64,000 nt of DNA from Mixta calida (GTDB lineage: Bacteria > Pseudomonadota > Gammaproteobacteria > Enterobacterales > Enterobacteriaceae), in the NCBI RefSeq assembly GCF_002953215.1, contig NZ_CP026378.1, positions 124,001-188,000 of the forward strand, read 5' to 3'. Positions 21,415 through 33,984 of this stretch are shown here, one piece after another. Under the pieces are notes generated by a model. The model searched no databases, had not been told where the DNA came from, and worked only from the letters and a program-made list of their open reading frames with translations. Every line of letters begins with the position of its first letter. The first letter of the stretch is position 1. A program made the translations under genes and the position numbers.

Positions 21415-21921
21415 ATGTCAGACCAAAAAAAGAAGGCGCCAGGGAAAGGTAAACTCCGGTCGTTATTTATTCTTATCATTTTACTGATTGCCATTGCCGC
21501 CTGCGCTATCGCCGCTTATTCATTGTATGAAATGAAGCATATGCAGGCGAATATGCACGCGGACGGCGCCGCGCCTGTCGCCGCTCACCCCGTTGCGTCG
21601 GTCATACCGGTTTACGTGCCGCTGGACACCTTTACCGTTAGCCTGAAGCCTGACGAAGAAGAACACGATCGGGTGCTTTATATCGGATTAACGCTGCGCG
21701 TCGGCAACGATAATGATAAGGCGCTGATTGAGCAATATTTGCCGGAGGTGCGCAGCCGCCTGTTGATGTTATTTTCCGAATTTAGCGCGGCAGAATTATC
21801 CCATCATGAAGGCAAAGAGAAACTCATCAAAGAGATTAAACAGGCTTTAGGCAAACCGCTGGACGCCAGACAGGGCATCGTTGTCACGGACGTTTTATTT
21901 AACGCCTTTATTTTACGGTAA
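21415..21921 (+). CDS. fliL: Flagellar basal body-associated protein FliL
   Basis: 168 residues (E. coli 154). A single N-terminal membrane helix ([21 protein letters not shown]) is followed by a periplasmic domain ([12 protein letters not shown], then [10 protein letters not shown] and [14 protein letters not shown]). FliL surrounds the stator and supports torque under load. First gene of fliLMNOPQR; the 140-base gap from fliK probably carries a class II promoter. Confidence 0.96.
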   Translation: MSDQKKKAPGKGKLRSLFILIILLIAIAACAIAAYSLYEMKHMQANMHADGAAPVAAHPVASVIPVYVPLDTFTVSLKPDEEEHDRVLYIGLTLRVGNDNDKALIEQYLPEVRSRLLMLFSEFSAAELSHHEGKEKLIKEIKQALGKPLDARQGIVVTDVLFNAFILR

Positions 21922-21926
21922 TTTTC

Positions 21927-22940
21927 ATGTCTGACAGCATTTTATCGCAGGCTGAAATCGACCGCCTGTTGAACGGTGGCAATAATAGCGAAATCGAGCA
22001 TGCGGCGGACCAGCGTCTCAGCGAGGACGCGATTAAGCCCTATGATCCGAATACGCAGCGTCGCGTGGTGCGCGAGCGTCTGCATTCGCTTGAGATCATC
22101 AACGAACGTTTCGCCCGCCAGTTCCGCATGGGGCTGTTTAATCTGCTGCGGCGCAGCCCGGACATTACCGCCGGCAATATCAAAATTCAGCCTTACCATG
22201 AGTTTGCGCGCAATTTGCCGGTGCCGACCAACCTCAATCTGGTGCATATGAACCCGCTGCGCGGCACGGCGCTGTTCGTCTTTTCCCCCAGCCTGGTGTT
22301 TATGGCGGTGGATAACCTGTTCGGCGGCGACGGTCGCTTTCCCACCAAGGTGGAAGGGCGGGAGTTCACGCCGACCGAGCAGCGGATTATCAAGCGCATG
22401 CTGTCGATGGCCCTGGAGGCGTACGACTATGCCTGGAGCTCTATTTTCAAACTCGAAACCGAGTATGTGCGTGCCGAAATTCAGGTGAAGTTCACCAACA
22501 TCACCTCTTCGCCCAACGATATCGTGGTGACCACGCCGTTCTACGTCGAGATCGGCTCGCAAAGCGGCGAGTTCGATATCTGCATCCCCTTCAGCATTAT
22601 CGAACCGCTGCGTGAGCTGTTGACCAATCCGCCGCTGGAGAACTCGCGCCAGGAGGATGATCACTGGCGCACGGTGCTGGCGTCGCAGGTGAAAGATACC
22701 GAGCTGGAACTGGTGGCGAACTTCACTGAAGTGCAGACGCGGCTGTCGAAAATCCTCGCGTTGCAGGCTGGCGACGTGATCCCGCTGGATAAGCCCGACT
22801 ACGTGGAAGCCTGCGTGGATGGCTTCCCGGTTCTGGCGGGCAAATATGGCTGTGTAAACGGCCAGTACGCTCTCAAGGTCGAGCAACTACTTAACCCTAC
22901 GTTACCGTCATTAGATAAGGAGCAATGTCCCCATGAGTGA
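21927..22940 (+). CDS. fliM: Flagellar motor switch protein FliM
   Basis: 337 residues (E. coli 334). The N-terminal CheY-P-binding peptide is SILSQAEIDRLLNGG. The middle domain (RQFRMGLFNLLRRSPDI) contacts FliG, and the C-terminal domain is SpoA-like. With FliG and FliN it forms the C-ring that sets rotation direction. It overlaps the fliN start by 8 bases. Confidence 0.98.
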   Translation: MSDSILSQAEIDRLLNGGNNSEIEHAADQRLSEDAIKPYDPNTQRRVVRERLHSLEIINERFARQFRMGLFNLLRRSPDITAGNIKIQPYHEFARNLPVPTNLNLVHMNPLRGTALFVFSPSLVFMAVDNLFGGDGRFPTKVEGREFTPTEQRIIKRMLSMALEAYDYAWSSIFKLETEYVRAEIQVKFTNITSSPNDIVVTTPFYVEIGSQSGEFDICIPFSIIEPLRELLTNPPLENSRQEDDHWRTVLASQVKDTELELVANFTEVQTRLSKILALQAGDVIPLDKPDYVEACVDGFPVLAGKYGCVNGQYALKVEQLLNPTLPSLDKEQCPHE

Positions 22941-23337
22941 CGCCAAACAACCGTCTGGTGCTGACGAACCATCTGTGGACAGCCTTTGGGGTGAAGCGTT
23001 GGCCGAGCAAATGACGGCGGAAAGCCAGCCCGCCGCGCCGGTAATGCCGAAAGAGGCGCCGGTGGCCGCGTTCAGCGAGGACCTCAAGCTGATCCTCGAT
23101 ATCCCGGTAAAGATGACCGTCGAACTGGGACGCACCAAAATGACCATTAAGGAGCTGCTGCGGCTGAGCCAGGGTTCAGTGGTGACGCTGGACGGCCTTG
23201 CCGGTGAGCCGCTCGATATCCTGATCAACGGCTACTTAATCGCGCAGGGCGAAGTGGTGGTGGTCTCCGATAAATTCGGCGTCCGCATCACCGACATCAT
23301 TACGCCTTCTGAACGCATGCAGCGCTTAAGCCGCTGA
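22933..23337 (+). CDS. fliN: Flagellar motor switch protein FliN
   Basis: 134 residues (E. coli 137). A variable acidic N-terminus is followed by a SpoA domain (LILDIPVKMTVELGRTKMTI, then LDGLAGEPLDILINGYLIAQGEVVVV). FliN forms the lower C-ring and docks FliH-FliI. It is between fliM and fliO. Confidence 0.98.
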   Translation: MSDAKQPSGADEPSVDSLWGEALAEQMTAESQPAAPVMPKEAPVAAFSEDLKLILDIPVKMTVELGRTKMTIKELLRLSQGSVVTLDGLAGEPLDILINGYLIAQGEVVVVSDKFGVRITDIITPSERMQRLSR

Positions 23338-23368
23338 TGCCGCGTCGGAACGCGAACGGGAACAGACA

Positions 23369-23725
23369 GTGACAGATACTTCAACGCCAGTCTCGCTGGC
23401 GACGCAGATCGGCGGCGCGATGGCGCTGGTTATTTTGCTGATCTTCGCCTGCGCCTGGCTGGCGCGGCGCTGCGGCGTGGCGGGGCGCGTGCGTGCGGAT
23501 GGCACGCAGATCGCGGTCAAAGCGAGCTATTCGCTGGGACAGCGTGAACGGCTGGTGGTGGTCGATGTGGACGGCGAGCGGCTGCTGCTCGGCGTGACGC
23601 CGGGCGCGATTACGCGTCTTGGACGCCTGGCGAAACCGACGACGCCGACAGAGAGCGCCGCGCCCGATTTCTCCCTGACCCTGAAGCGCCTGCTGAAGCG
23701 CGGCAAAACGGAGCCTGAACAATGA
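23369..23725 (+). CDS. fliO: Flagellar export assembly protein FliO
   Basis: 118 residues (E. coli 121). One membrane helix ([20 protein letters not shown]) is followed by a small cytosolic domain with [23 protein letters not shown]. FliO helps assemble the FliP-FliR gate core. The start is GTG with a weak ribosome site. It overlaps fliP by four bases. Confidence 0.94.
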   Translation: MTDTSTPVSLATQIGGAMALVILLIFACAWLARRCGVAGRVRADGTQIAVKASYSLGQRERLVVVDVDGERLLLGVTPGAITRLGRLAKPTTPTESAAPDFSLTLKRLLKRGKTEPEQ

Positions 23726-24474
23726 GCGCGCGTTTTAGCCAGCGTTGCCGGTTCGCCGCGCTGTTGTTGCCGCTGCTGCTGCTGTCGGGCCACGCCTGGG
23801 CCGCCAACGGCGATATTCTGCTGACGCGCGGCGGGGGCGGCGAGAGCTGGTCGCTGCCGATCCAGACGCTGGTGCTGCTCACCTCGCTGACCTTTTTACC
23901 GGCGATCCTGCTGATGATGACCGGCTTCACCCGCATCATTATCGTGTTGGGGCTGCTGCGCAACGCGCTCGGCACGCCGTCGACGCCGCCTAATCAGGTG
24001 CTGCTGGGGCTGGCGCTGTTCGTGACCTTCTTTGTGATGTCGCCGGTGTTTAACCGCGTCTATGAGGACGCCTGGCTGCCGCTGTCGCAGGATAAGATCT
24101 CGCTGGAGGCGGCGGTGCCGCTGGCGGCCAAGCCGATGCGCGAATTTATGCTGAGCCACACGCACGAAGCCGATCTGGCGCTCTATACGCGCATGGCGAA
24201 GCTGGATAACTACGCCTCGCCGGATGAGGTGCCGCTGCGCATTCTGCTGCCCGCGTTTGTCACCAGCGAGCTGAAAACCGGCTTTCAGATCGGCTTTGCG
24301 GTCTTTATTCCCTTTTTAATCATCGACCTGGTGGTCGCCAGCGTGCTGATGGCGCTGGGGATGATGATGGTGCCGCCCGCGACCATTTCGCTGCCGTTCA
24401 AGCTGATGCTGTTTGTGCTGGTGGACGGCTGGCAGCTCATCATGGGATCGCTGGCGCAAACCTTTATCAATTAG
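23722..24474 (+). CDS. fliP: Flagellar export gate core protein FliP
   Basis: 250 residues (E. coli 245). A cleavable signal sequence ([15 protein letters not shown]) precedes several membrane helices. Family signatures are [21 protein letters not shown] and [20 protein letters not shown]. Five FliP with FliQ and FliR form the export gate core. Confidence 0.98.
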   Translation: MSARFSQRCRFAALLLPLLLLSGHAWAANGDILLTRGGGGESWSLPIQTLVLLTSLTFLPAILLMMTGFTRIIIVLGLLRNALGTPSTPPNQVLLGLALFVTFFVMSPVFNRVYEDAWLPLSQDKISLEAAVPLAAKPMREFMLSHTHEADLALYTRMAKLDNYASPDEVPLRILLPAFVTSELKTGFQIGFAVFIPFLIIDLVVASVLMALGMMMVPPATISLPFKLMLFVLVDGWQLIMGSLAQTFIN

Positions 24475-24486
24475 GCAGGATGAATC

Positions 24487-24756
24487 ATGACGCCAGAAAG
24501 CGTAATGGCTATGGGGTTTCAGGCGATCCGCGTGGGGCTGATGATTGCGGCGCCGCTGCTGCTGGCGGCGCTGGCGACCGGTCTGGTCGTCAGCATTTTG
24601 CAGGCGTCGACCCAGATAAATGAAATGACGCTGAGCTTTATCCCGAAAATCCTGGTGATCGTCGCGGTCGCCGTCGCGCTGGGACCGTCGATGCTGGCGA
24701 TCATGCTCGATTATATGCGCGCGCTCTACGGTAATCTGCCGCAGATGATTGGCTAA
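24487..24756 (+). CDS. fliQ: Flagellar export gate protein FliQ
   Basis: 89 residues, exactly the E. coli length, with two membrane helices (AAPLLLAALATGLVVSILQA and a second near 55-75) joined by TQINEMTLSFIPKI. Component of the FliPQR gate. It sits between fliP and fliR with no gap for other genes. Confidence 0.98.
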   Translation: MTPESVMAMGFQAIRVGLMIAAPLLLAALATGLVVSILQASTQINEMTLSFIPKILVIVAVAVALGPSMLAIMLDYMRALYGNLPQMIG

Positions 24757-24759
24757 ACC

Positions 24760-25542
24760 ATGACCTGGTCGCTGGACGCGCTGCCGCTGCTGGTGAGCCA
24801 TTACTTCTGGCCGCTGATGCGCGTGCTGGCGCTGATCGGCACGGCGCCGGTGTTTAACGATAAGGCGATCGGCAACCGGGTGAAGGTCGGGCTGGCGGCG
24901 GCTATCACGCTGCTGATCGGGCAAAACCTGCCGGAAAACACGGTGCCGATGATCTCTGTGATGGGGCTGTGGGTGGGCTGCCAGCAGATGCTGATCGGTG
25001 CGGCGATGGGGCTGACCATCCAGCTTATCTTCGTTACCGTGCGCTACGCCGGCGAAATTATCGGCCTGCAAATGGGCCTCTCTTTCGCGACCTTTTACGA
25101 TCCCTCCGGCGGCGAGAATATGCCGGTGGTCTCCCGCATCCTTAACCTGTTGGGCATTCTGCTGTTTTTGCTGTTTAACGGTCATCTACTGATGCTGAAT
25201 GCGCTGGCGGAAAGTTTTCAGCTGCTGCCGATAAGCGCCGCGCCGCTCAGCCGCGACGCCTTTATCGCGCTGCCGCAAACGGCGGGTCTGGTGTTTCAGT
25301 GCGGCGTCGGGCTGGGCCTGCCGGTGATTACGCTGCTGCTGGCCATCAACCTGACGCTCGGCCTGCTGAATCGCCTGACGCCGCAGCTGTCGATTTTCGT
25401 GGTGGGTTTTCCGCTGACGCTGGTCGTCGGCATGCTGGCGCTGCTGCTGTTGATGAACCACCTCGCACCCTACTTTTATCATCTGATAGCGCTGTTTTTC
25501 GAGCGGCTTTCGCAGATCCTGCTGCTGTTTCGCACCGGCTAA
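24760..25542 (+). CDS. fliR: Flagellar export gate protein FliR
   Basis: 260 residues (E. coli 261), with about six membrane helices and the family segment GLQMGLSFATFYDPSGG. FliR completes the helical FliP5-FliQ4-FliR1 gate. It is the last gene of the plus-strand flagellar run. rcsA/dsrB, found nearby in E. coli, are not here; lacY follows on the other strand. Confidence 0.98.
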   Translation: MTWSLDALPLLVSHYFWPLMRVLALIGTAPVFNDKAIGNRVKVGLAAAITLLIGQNLPENTVPMISVMGLWVGCQQMLIGAAMGLTIQLIFVTVRYAGEIIGLQMGLSFATFYDPSGGENMPVVSRILNLLGILLFLLFNGHLLMLNALAESFQLLPISAAPLSRDAFIALPQTAGLVFQCGVGLGLPVITLLLAINLTLGLLNRLTPQLSIFVVGFPLTLVVGMLALLLLMNHLAPYFYHLIALFFERLSQILLLFRTG

Positions 25543-25552
25543 GCCACAAAAA

Positions 25553-25590
25553 GCGAGGCCCGCGCCATGCACAGCGCGAGCCTCTTTGCT
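25553..25590. terminator. Bidirectional terminator between fliR and lacY
   Basis: AGGC-C-CGCGC (25556-25565) pairs with GCGCG-A-GCCT (25574-25583) with one internal mismatch. It is flanked by an A run on the left and T-rich bases on the right, so it could serve both convergent genes. Confidence 0.7.
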
Positions 25591-25619
25591 TGCTGGCCTG
25601 TCGCCCTGTAAAAAGGGCG

Positions 25620-26882
25620 TCAGGCTGGCTTCACGTTATTTTTGCCGCGCGTGCGCAGCAGGCTGAGCGGGCCGTCGCCGCTGAGCGTAAAGGCGGAAAG
25701 CAGCGTAAAGGAGAGCGCCACCAGCCCCAGCACCAGGTAAGCGCCATGGAAGCCCATGCTGTCATACATATAGCCAGCAAATAGCGACATAAAGATCATC
25801 GACAGCTGTTTAAAGAAGCAGAAGCAGACCAGGTAGATGGTGGCGGAGAAGCGCACCTCGAACTGGCTGGTGATGTATTTAAAGCAGCCGACGATCAGGA
25901 ATGGCACCTCAAACATATGCAGCGTTTTCAACACCACCACCTCCAGCGCGGAGCTGGCGAAAGAGGAGCCGATAATGCGCACTGACATAATCGCGCCCGC
26001 CAGCAGCAGCGCGTTCTTGCCGCCGATGCGGTTCACAATCAGCGGCGCAAAGAACATGATCGAGGCGTTCAACAGCTCGCCCATGGTGGTGACGTAGCCG
26101 AAGACGCGCGTGCCCTGTTCGCCGGTAGTGAAGAATGAGGTAAAGAAGTTGGCGAACTGCTGGTCGAATACGTCATAGGTACAGGAGACGCCCACCACAT
26201 AAAGCGACAGGAACCAGAGCTTGCGGTCTTTAAACAGCTCCAGCGCCAGGCGCAGGCTGAAAGGCGAAGAGTTGGCGCCCAGCGTGTCCGCCACCTGCGC
26301 GGAGGGCCGTGCCTGCGGTTTGGCGATAAACAGCAGAATCGCCAGGATCACCGCGCAACCGGAGCCGAGCCAGAAGACGAACTGGTTATTGATGGTGAAC
26401 ATGATGCCGACAATCGAGGCGCAAAGCGCCCAGCCGACGCAGCCGAACATGCGCGCGCGGCCAAATTCAAACCGGCTGCGGCGGCTGACCTTCTCGATAT
26501 AGGCCTCAATCGCCGGCGCACCGCCGTTATAGATAAAGCCGAGATAGATGCCGCCGACAATCGCGCCGAGCAGAATATTGGCCTGCAACAATGGGCCAAG
26601 CACGTAGATAAAGAAGGGCGCGAACATCACCAGCATGCCGGTGATAATCCACAGCAGATGTTTTCTCAGGCCGAGCTTATCGGAAAGCAGACCGAAAATC
26701 GGCTGAAACAGCAGAGAAAACAGCGAGATGCTGGCGAAAACGAGGCCGGTGTCGCTCTTGCTCAAATGGTTGATATCGTGCAGCCAGATGGGAAAGAACG
26801 GGAAATAGGCGCCCATGATGAAAAAGTAAAAGAAGAAGAACAGCCCGAACATCCAGAAGTTGGTGTTTTTCATGTAATACAT
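25620..26882 (-). CDS. lacY: Lactose permease LacY
   Basis: 420 residues (E. coli 417), twelve membrane helices, very close to E. coli LacY from [20 protein letters not shown] onward. The residues needed for sugar and proton coupling are visible: Glu126 region [10 protein letters not shown], Arg144 in EFGRARMFG, Glu269 in TTMGELLN, Arg302 in MSVRIIG, and His322/Glu325 in [10 protein letters not shown]. It imports lactose with a proton. It follows lacZ by about 67 bases. No lacA (acetyltransferase) is present downstream; fliR faces it instead. Confidence 0.97.
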   Translation of the reverse strand: MYYMKNTNFWMFGLFFFFYFFIMGAYFPFFPIWLHDINHLSKSDTGLVFASISLFSLLFQPIFGLLSDKLGLRKHLLWIITGMLVMFAPFFIYVLGPLLQANILLGAIVGGIYLGFIYNGGAPAIEAYIEKVSRRSRFEFGRARMFGCVGWALCASIVGIMFTINNQFVFWLGSGCAVILAILLFIAKPQARPSAQVADTLGANSSPFSLRLALELFKDRKLWFLSLYVVGVSCTYDVFDQQFANFFTSFFTTGEQGTRVFGYVTTMGELLNASIMFFAPLIVNRIGGKNALLLAGAIMSVRIIGSSFASSALEVVVLKTLHMFEVPFLIVGCFKYITSQFEVRFSATIYLVCFCFFKQLSMIFMSLFAGYMYDSMGFHGAYLVLGLVALSFTLLSAFTLSGDGPLSLLRTRGKNNVKPA

Positions 26883-26949
26883 AGCATTATCCTTAAAGTT
26901 ATCGCGGGGCGGACTGGGCAGACCCGCCCCGGCTAACGTGCCGCGCGCC

Positions 26950-30080
<3,131 letters not shown>

Positions 30081-30086
30081 AAGGGA

Positions 30087-30115
30087 AATATGATTTTGCC
30101 TTGCCGGGTTGTAAA
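30087..30115 (-). promoter_or_regulatory. lacZY promoter (-35/-10)
   Basis: On the minus strand TTTACA (30115-30110) and CATATT (30092-30087) are separated by 17 bases. The -35 is the same hexamer as E. coli lac. Predicted start near 30080. Confidence 0.75.
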
Positions 30116-30132
30116 GCCACGTAACCGGAATC

Positions 30133-30148
30133 GGTGACGGGATTCACA
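30133..30148 (-). promoter_or_regulatory. CRP-cAMP site of the lac promoter
   Basis: TGTGA-N6-TCACC on the minus strand, centred at about -60.5 from the predicted start. E. coli lac has its CRP site at -61.5, so class I activation is likely. Confidence 0.8.
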
Positions 30149-30180
30149 AATAACGCCAGGAAACCGCTGTCCATACGGGC

Positions 30181-31266
30181 TTAGCCCTTTAAACGCGCCG
30201 CCTGGCGCGCCAGCTGCATCAACGCCTCTGACAGCGCCTGCGGAGAAAGCGCGGCGCGGCCCGGCGCGGCGGTAGTTTTGCGCACCACCAGACTGACCGG
30301 CAGCAGATCGGAACGGATCGACGCTTCCGGCTGATGGATCATGTCGATCATCCGCTCCACGCTGCTTTTACCCAGCGCCCGAAAATCCTGTTTGATGGTG
30401 GTCAGCGGCGGAATAAAACAGGCGCTGTCGGCGGTATCGTCATAACCGATGACCGAGACGTCGTCCGGCACCCGCAGCCCCGCTTCGGAAAGCGCCCGCA
30501 GCGCGCCCAACGCCATCTGATCGTTGGCTACCAGCAGCGCGCCGGGCTGCGTGCCCTCATTCAACAGCCGCGACACCTGCTGATAGCCCGACAGGGCGCT
30601 CCAGTCTCCCTCCATCACCGCCATCGCCGTGATCTGTTGCTGCGCCAGCGCCTGACGCCAGCCTTCAAAGCGCAGACGGGCGGATATCGAACTTTGCGGC
30701 CCCGCCAGCAGCGCGATATCGCGATGGCCCAACGCCAGCAGATGTTCTACGCCCAGCCGCGCCCCTTCGTCGGGATCGAAGAGCACGCTGTTGGCCGCCA
30801 ACTGCGGCGAAACATCAAGAAACAGCGCCGGCACATCCTGACAGAGCGCCGCCAGGCTTTTCGCCTCTTCATCCTGTAGCGGAATATTCACGATCATCCC
30901 GTCCACCCGCTGCGCCAGCAGGCTGTTAATCGCCGCTTTCGCCGCCTCCAGCCCGCTTTTTTCCGTCATCGAGATCATCACGTTAAAGCGCCTTTCGCTG
31001 GCGCGGGATTTAATCGCGGCAGCAATCTGCGAGGGCGCATGAAGCGAAAGATCGGACGTCGCCAGGCCCAGCGTATGTCCCATTTTTCCGGCCAGCTGCT
31101 GCGCCACGCGGTTCGGCACGTAGTTCAGCGCCGCCATCGCCGCTTCCACCCGCTGCCGGGTCTTTTCTGACACGTTTTCCGCCTGGTTGATCACCCGCGA
31201 AACGGTTTGATAAGAGACACCTGCATGCTGTGCCACATCATAGAGCGTGGTCGACTTCGCTTTCAT
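30181..31266 (-). CDS. lacI: Lactose operon repressor LacI
   Basis: 361 residues (E. coli 360). The helix-turn-helix at residues 6-25 has the recognition helix YQTVSR as in E. coli. The hinge region PNRVAQQLAGK is conserved. The inducer-binding core follows, and the C-terminal tetramerisation heptads (LMQLARQAARL) are kept, so looping with a second operator is possible. It is transcribed toward lacZ with a 105-base gap to the CRP site, same order as E. coli lacI-lacZ-lacY. Confidence 0.97.
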   Translation of the reverse strand: MKAKSTTLYDVAQHAGVSYQTVSRVINQAENVSEKTRQRVEAAMAALNYVPNRVAQQLAGKMGHTLGLATSDLSLHAPSQIAAAIKSRASERRFNVMISMTEKSGLEAAKAAINSLLAQRVDGMIVNIPLQDEEAKSLAALCQDVPALFLDVSPQLAANSVLFDPDEGARLGVEHLLALGHRDIALLAGPQSSISARLRFEGWRQALAQQQITAMAVMEGDWSALSGYQQVSRLLNEGTQPGALLVANDQMALGALRALSEAGLRVPDDVSVIGYDDTADSACFIPPLTTIKQDFRALGKSSVERMIDMIHQPEASIRSDLLPVSLVVRKTTAAPGRAALSPQALSEALMQLARQAARLKG

Positions 31267-31449
31267 CCCGGCTTCCTTCGGCTATCCGCACAGGGCTGTG
31301 CTGTTACTGAAGGCGAAATAGTATGTCGGGGCGGGAATAAAGTAAAAACGGAGGAGACAGGAACCGGAGAGAGCGCGAAAAGTATGCCGCCCGCCTGACG
31401 AAAAAGCGGTTTTTCACAAAGATGAAACCCCTTGCTGCTGTTGAACATT

Positions 31450-31741
31450 CTTATCTGCCCGGCCCGCCTGTCGCGCTTATACCGGCTTTCAGCGGCTGGC
31501 GATCCACGCAGCCGGGCGTCACCCAGCCTGCGTTAAGTATGTCTGGGAGTTCGATGATAAAGAAGGGCCGGTGAACGTACGGGTCGACGATCAGCTGATT
31601 TTCAATACCTCGGCGCATAGGGTAGATGCGGCGCTGGCCGGTTTGGGCATCGCTTTTCTGCCGGAGGAGTTCGGTTCGCATATTGAAGAGGGACGGCTGA
31701 TGCGCGTGCTGGAAAGCGGCGCGCGCTATCGGGAACAATAA
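31450..31741 (+). pseudogene. LysR-type regulator remnant (C-terminal effector domain only)
   Basis: Plus-strand translation from about 31530 reads YVWEFDDKEGPVNVRVDDQL, then NTSAHRVDAALAGLGIAFLPEEF, then GRLMRVLESGARY. This is typical of the LysR substrate-binding domain, with stop at 31739-31741. The DNA-binding domain and most of the effector domain are missing, and no start is present. It lies between lacI and murP. It is a decayed gene whose regulator type cannot be told. Confidence 0.7.
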
Positions 31742-31793
31742 GGCTATGCCTTGTAAACGGCCGCTTTCAGCGCGGCTGACGCCGGGTGGGTTG

Positions 31794-31809
31794 TATGAGA
31801 GAGCTCACA
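31794..31809. promoter_or_regulatory. Putative CRP site upstream of murP
   Basis: TGTGA-N6-TCATA (minus-strand reading), 9 of 10 key bases of the CRP consensus. It is about 110 bases before murP, fitting catabolite control of a PTS sugar gene. Confidence 0.55.
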
Positions 31810-31819
31810 TTTACTTCAA

Positions 31820-31867
31820 AATGAATAAATTATTCATTTAGTTTAAAAAATGAATAATAGATTATTC
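31820..31867. promoter_or_regulatory. Two palindromic operator-like repeats upstream of murP
   Basis: AATGAATA-AAT-TATTCATT (31820-31838) and GAATAAT-AG-ATTATTC (31852-31867) share the half-site GAATA/TATTC. They lie between the CRP-like site and the murP start, where a repressor would act. In E. coli the RpiR-family MurR controls murQP; whether these are MurR-type operators is inference. No murR gene is in the window. Confidence 0.5.
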
Positions 31868-31916
31868 CTGTTTGATAAAAAGAGAAAGCGGCGCCGATAA
31901 AGGCGGAGGACAGAGC

Positions 31917-33356
31917 ATGGCTAAAATCACGGAACAGCTTGTTGCCACTGTTTTGCAACTGGTTGGCGATAAACAGAATATCCAGGCCTGCGGACACTGT
32001 ATGACGCGCCTGCGCCTGACGCTTAATGACGATCGACTGATCCAGCAGGAGAAGCTGAAAGCGCTGGACGGCGTGCTGGGCGTTATCAACAGTGACGATC
32101 AGCTGCAAATCGTGCTCGGCCCCGGTAAAGCGCAAACGGCCGCAGAGATGATGAATATCATGCTGGCGCAGGATGCGTCGCCAGCCGGGCCGCAGGCTAT
32201 CGGCTCGGCGGCCAGCGAGACAAAACAAAAGATGAAGGCCCGGCAAACCAGTCTGGTGCATCAGTTTCTGGCGAAGTTCGCCACCATCTTTACGCCGCTG
32301 ATCCCAGGCTTTATCGCCGCCGGGATGCTGCTGGGTTTCGCCACCCTGATTGAGCAGGGTCTGTTGACCAGCGCCGCCGATAAAAATGGCGCGATAGCGC
32401 ATATCGTGGGCTATATGAAGCTTTTCGGCAAAGGCCTGTTTACCTTTCTGCCTGTCCTGATCGGCTATAACGCCCAGAAAGCGTTCGGCGGTTCCGGCGT
32501 CAACGGCGCTATTATCGCTTCCCTGTTTTTACTGGGATATAACCCGGATGCGACCACCGGCTATTTCTCCGGCATCGATAACTTTTTCGGCATGGGCATT
32601 GAGCCGCGCGGCAATATCATCGGCGTTCTGATCGCCTCGATGCTGGGCGCGTGGATAGAGCGGCAGCTGCGCAAAATCATTCCCGACAGCCTGGATATGA
32701 TTCTGACCTCTACGCTGGCGCTGCTGATTACCGGGGCGTTGACCTTTACGCTGATTATGCCCTTCGGCGGAGAACTGTTTAAAGGCATGTCCTGGCTGTT
32801 TCTGCATCTTAACGGCAACCCTTTTGGCTGCGCTGTTCTGGCCGGTCTGTTCCTGATCGCCGTGGTGTTTGGCGTACATCAGGGCTTTATCCCGGTCTAT
32901 TTTGCGTTGATGGATGTACAGGGCTTTAACTCGCTTTTCCCGATTCTGGCGATGGCGGGAGGCGGACAGGTCGGCGCGGCGCTGGCGCTTTATTGCCGTT
33001 CCGCGCACGGCTCGATGACGCGCAACCAGGTGAAAGGAGCGATTATTCCGGGGCTGCTGGGCGTGGGCGAGCCGTTAATTTATGCGGTTACGCTGCCGCG
33101 CATGAAGCCTTTCGTCACCGCCTGCATCGGCGGCGCCTGCGGCGGCTTCTTTATCGGCCTGGTGGCCTGGCTCGGCCTGCCGGTCGGTTTAAACACCGTG
33201 TTCGGCCCGTCGGGCCTGGTTTCCCTGCCACTGATGACCTCCGGTGAGGGCATTTACGCAGGGATGGCGATTTACGCTGCGGGCATGGTTATCTCCTGGG
33301 CCGCAGGGTTTATCGTTACCTGGCTGTTCGGCTATAAAGGCGTCGATCTCAGTTAA
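31917..33356 (+). CDS. murP: PTS N-acetylmuramic acid transporter EIIBC, MurP
   Basis: 479 residues (E. coli MurP 474). The EIIB domain has phospho-Cys in [11 protein letters not shown] (about residue 28). EIIC follows with about ten membrane helices and segments nearly identical to MurP ([22 protein letters not shown]-like, [38 protein letters not shown]). No EIIA domain is fused; the glucose EIIA would serve it. It imports and phosphorylates MurNAc from cell-wall turnover. Start ATG 31917 with GGAGG six to ten bases before. The etherase gene murQ, adjacent in E. coli, is not here. Confidence 0.92.
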   Translation: MAKITEQLVATVLQLVGDKQNIQACGHCMTRLRLTLNDDRLIQQEKLKALDGVLGVINSDDQLQIVLGPGKAQTAAEMMNIMLAQDASPAGPQAIGSAASETKQKMKARQTSLVHQFLAKFATIFTPLIPGFIAAGMLLGFATLIEQGLLTSAADKNGAIAHIVGYMKLFGKGLFTFLPVLIGYNAQKAFGGSGVNGAIIASLFLLGYNPDATTGYFSGIDNFFGMGIEPRGNIIGVLIASMLGAWIERQLRKIIPDSLDMILTSTLALLITGALTFTLIMPFGGELFKGMSWLFLHLNGNPFGCAVLAGLFLIAVVFGVHQGFIPVYFALMDVQGFNSLFPILAMAGGGQVGAALALYCRSAHGSMTRNQVKGAIIPGLLGVGEPLIYAVTLPRMKPFVTACIGGACGGFFIGLVAWLGLPVGLNTVFGPSGLVSLPLMTSGEGIYAGMAIYAAGMVISWAAGFIVTWLFGYKGVDLS

Positions 33357-33984
33357 CAAGGGCGCTTTTCAGGCCATTGACGACCGGCGGCATGCGCTTT
33401 GCCGCCGGCGGGTTAAGAAGGGGCGTGCCTGGGGTAGCGACGGGCGATGCCGAACGCACGACCAGCGCGGCGCTGGACGTTGTTTCCGCCATCTCCAGCG
33501 CATGCGCGCTCAGCGGATGGATGTTAACCCCACTATTTATCGCTTATGGCGTTACTGTTCGATAATCAATATGAATCATTTTTCTTTTTTCCATTTCGCC
33601 GCGAAACCTGCCTTTCTTTGAGCATTTAAATCAGGGAAAGCCTTTTATAGTACTGGCGCCAGCGTCGAATTAATGGGTTTTTATTAGCAATTGTGCAGCA
33701 AGTGCGAAACAAAAAATAATTTTCTTTATTTAAAGGGGGATAAATTAACGCTTTGATATCATTGGTATTAGGTTAGTTCTATTTCAGTCTGTGACGGCGT
33801 AAAATTTAAGCGCATCCTGATGATTATATCATCAGCAATAGCGTTATCTCTCTTGCAGAATCGCGTTAATAAAGGATTGCCGTATGGCTATTAATACGCC
33901 CGATGCGTAAAATCCTGCTTCGGTATTCGATGAAAACAGTGCCTCTCTTATGGCTGCAACCTTTCCTAAAAGGCGGATTATTCG
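33357..33984. other. Intergenic region murP to AAA+ operon
   Basis: 628 bases. The left half is GC-rich and has a short open frame (33377-33565) with a C-terminal hydrophobic stretch but no recognised family; it may be gene debris. The right half (33640-33984) is AT-rich and should contain the promoter of the AAA+ operon. I see no convincing sigma70 or sigma54 site and no RNA gene. Confidence 0.4.

Noticed and set aside
1-25542. Second (Flag-2, lateral) flagellar system
   Set aside because: The presence of cheA/W/R/B/Y/Z, fliT and flhE and close likeness to E. coli Flag-1 proteins point to the primary system.
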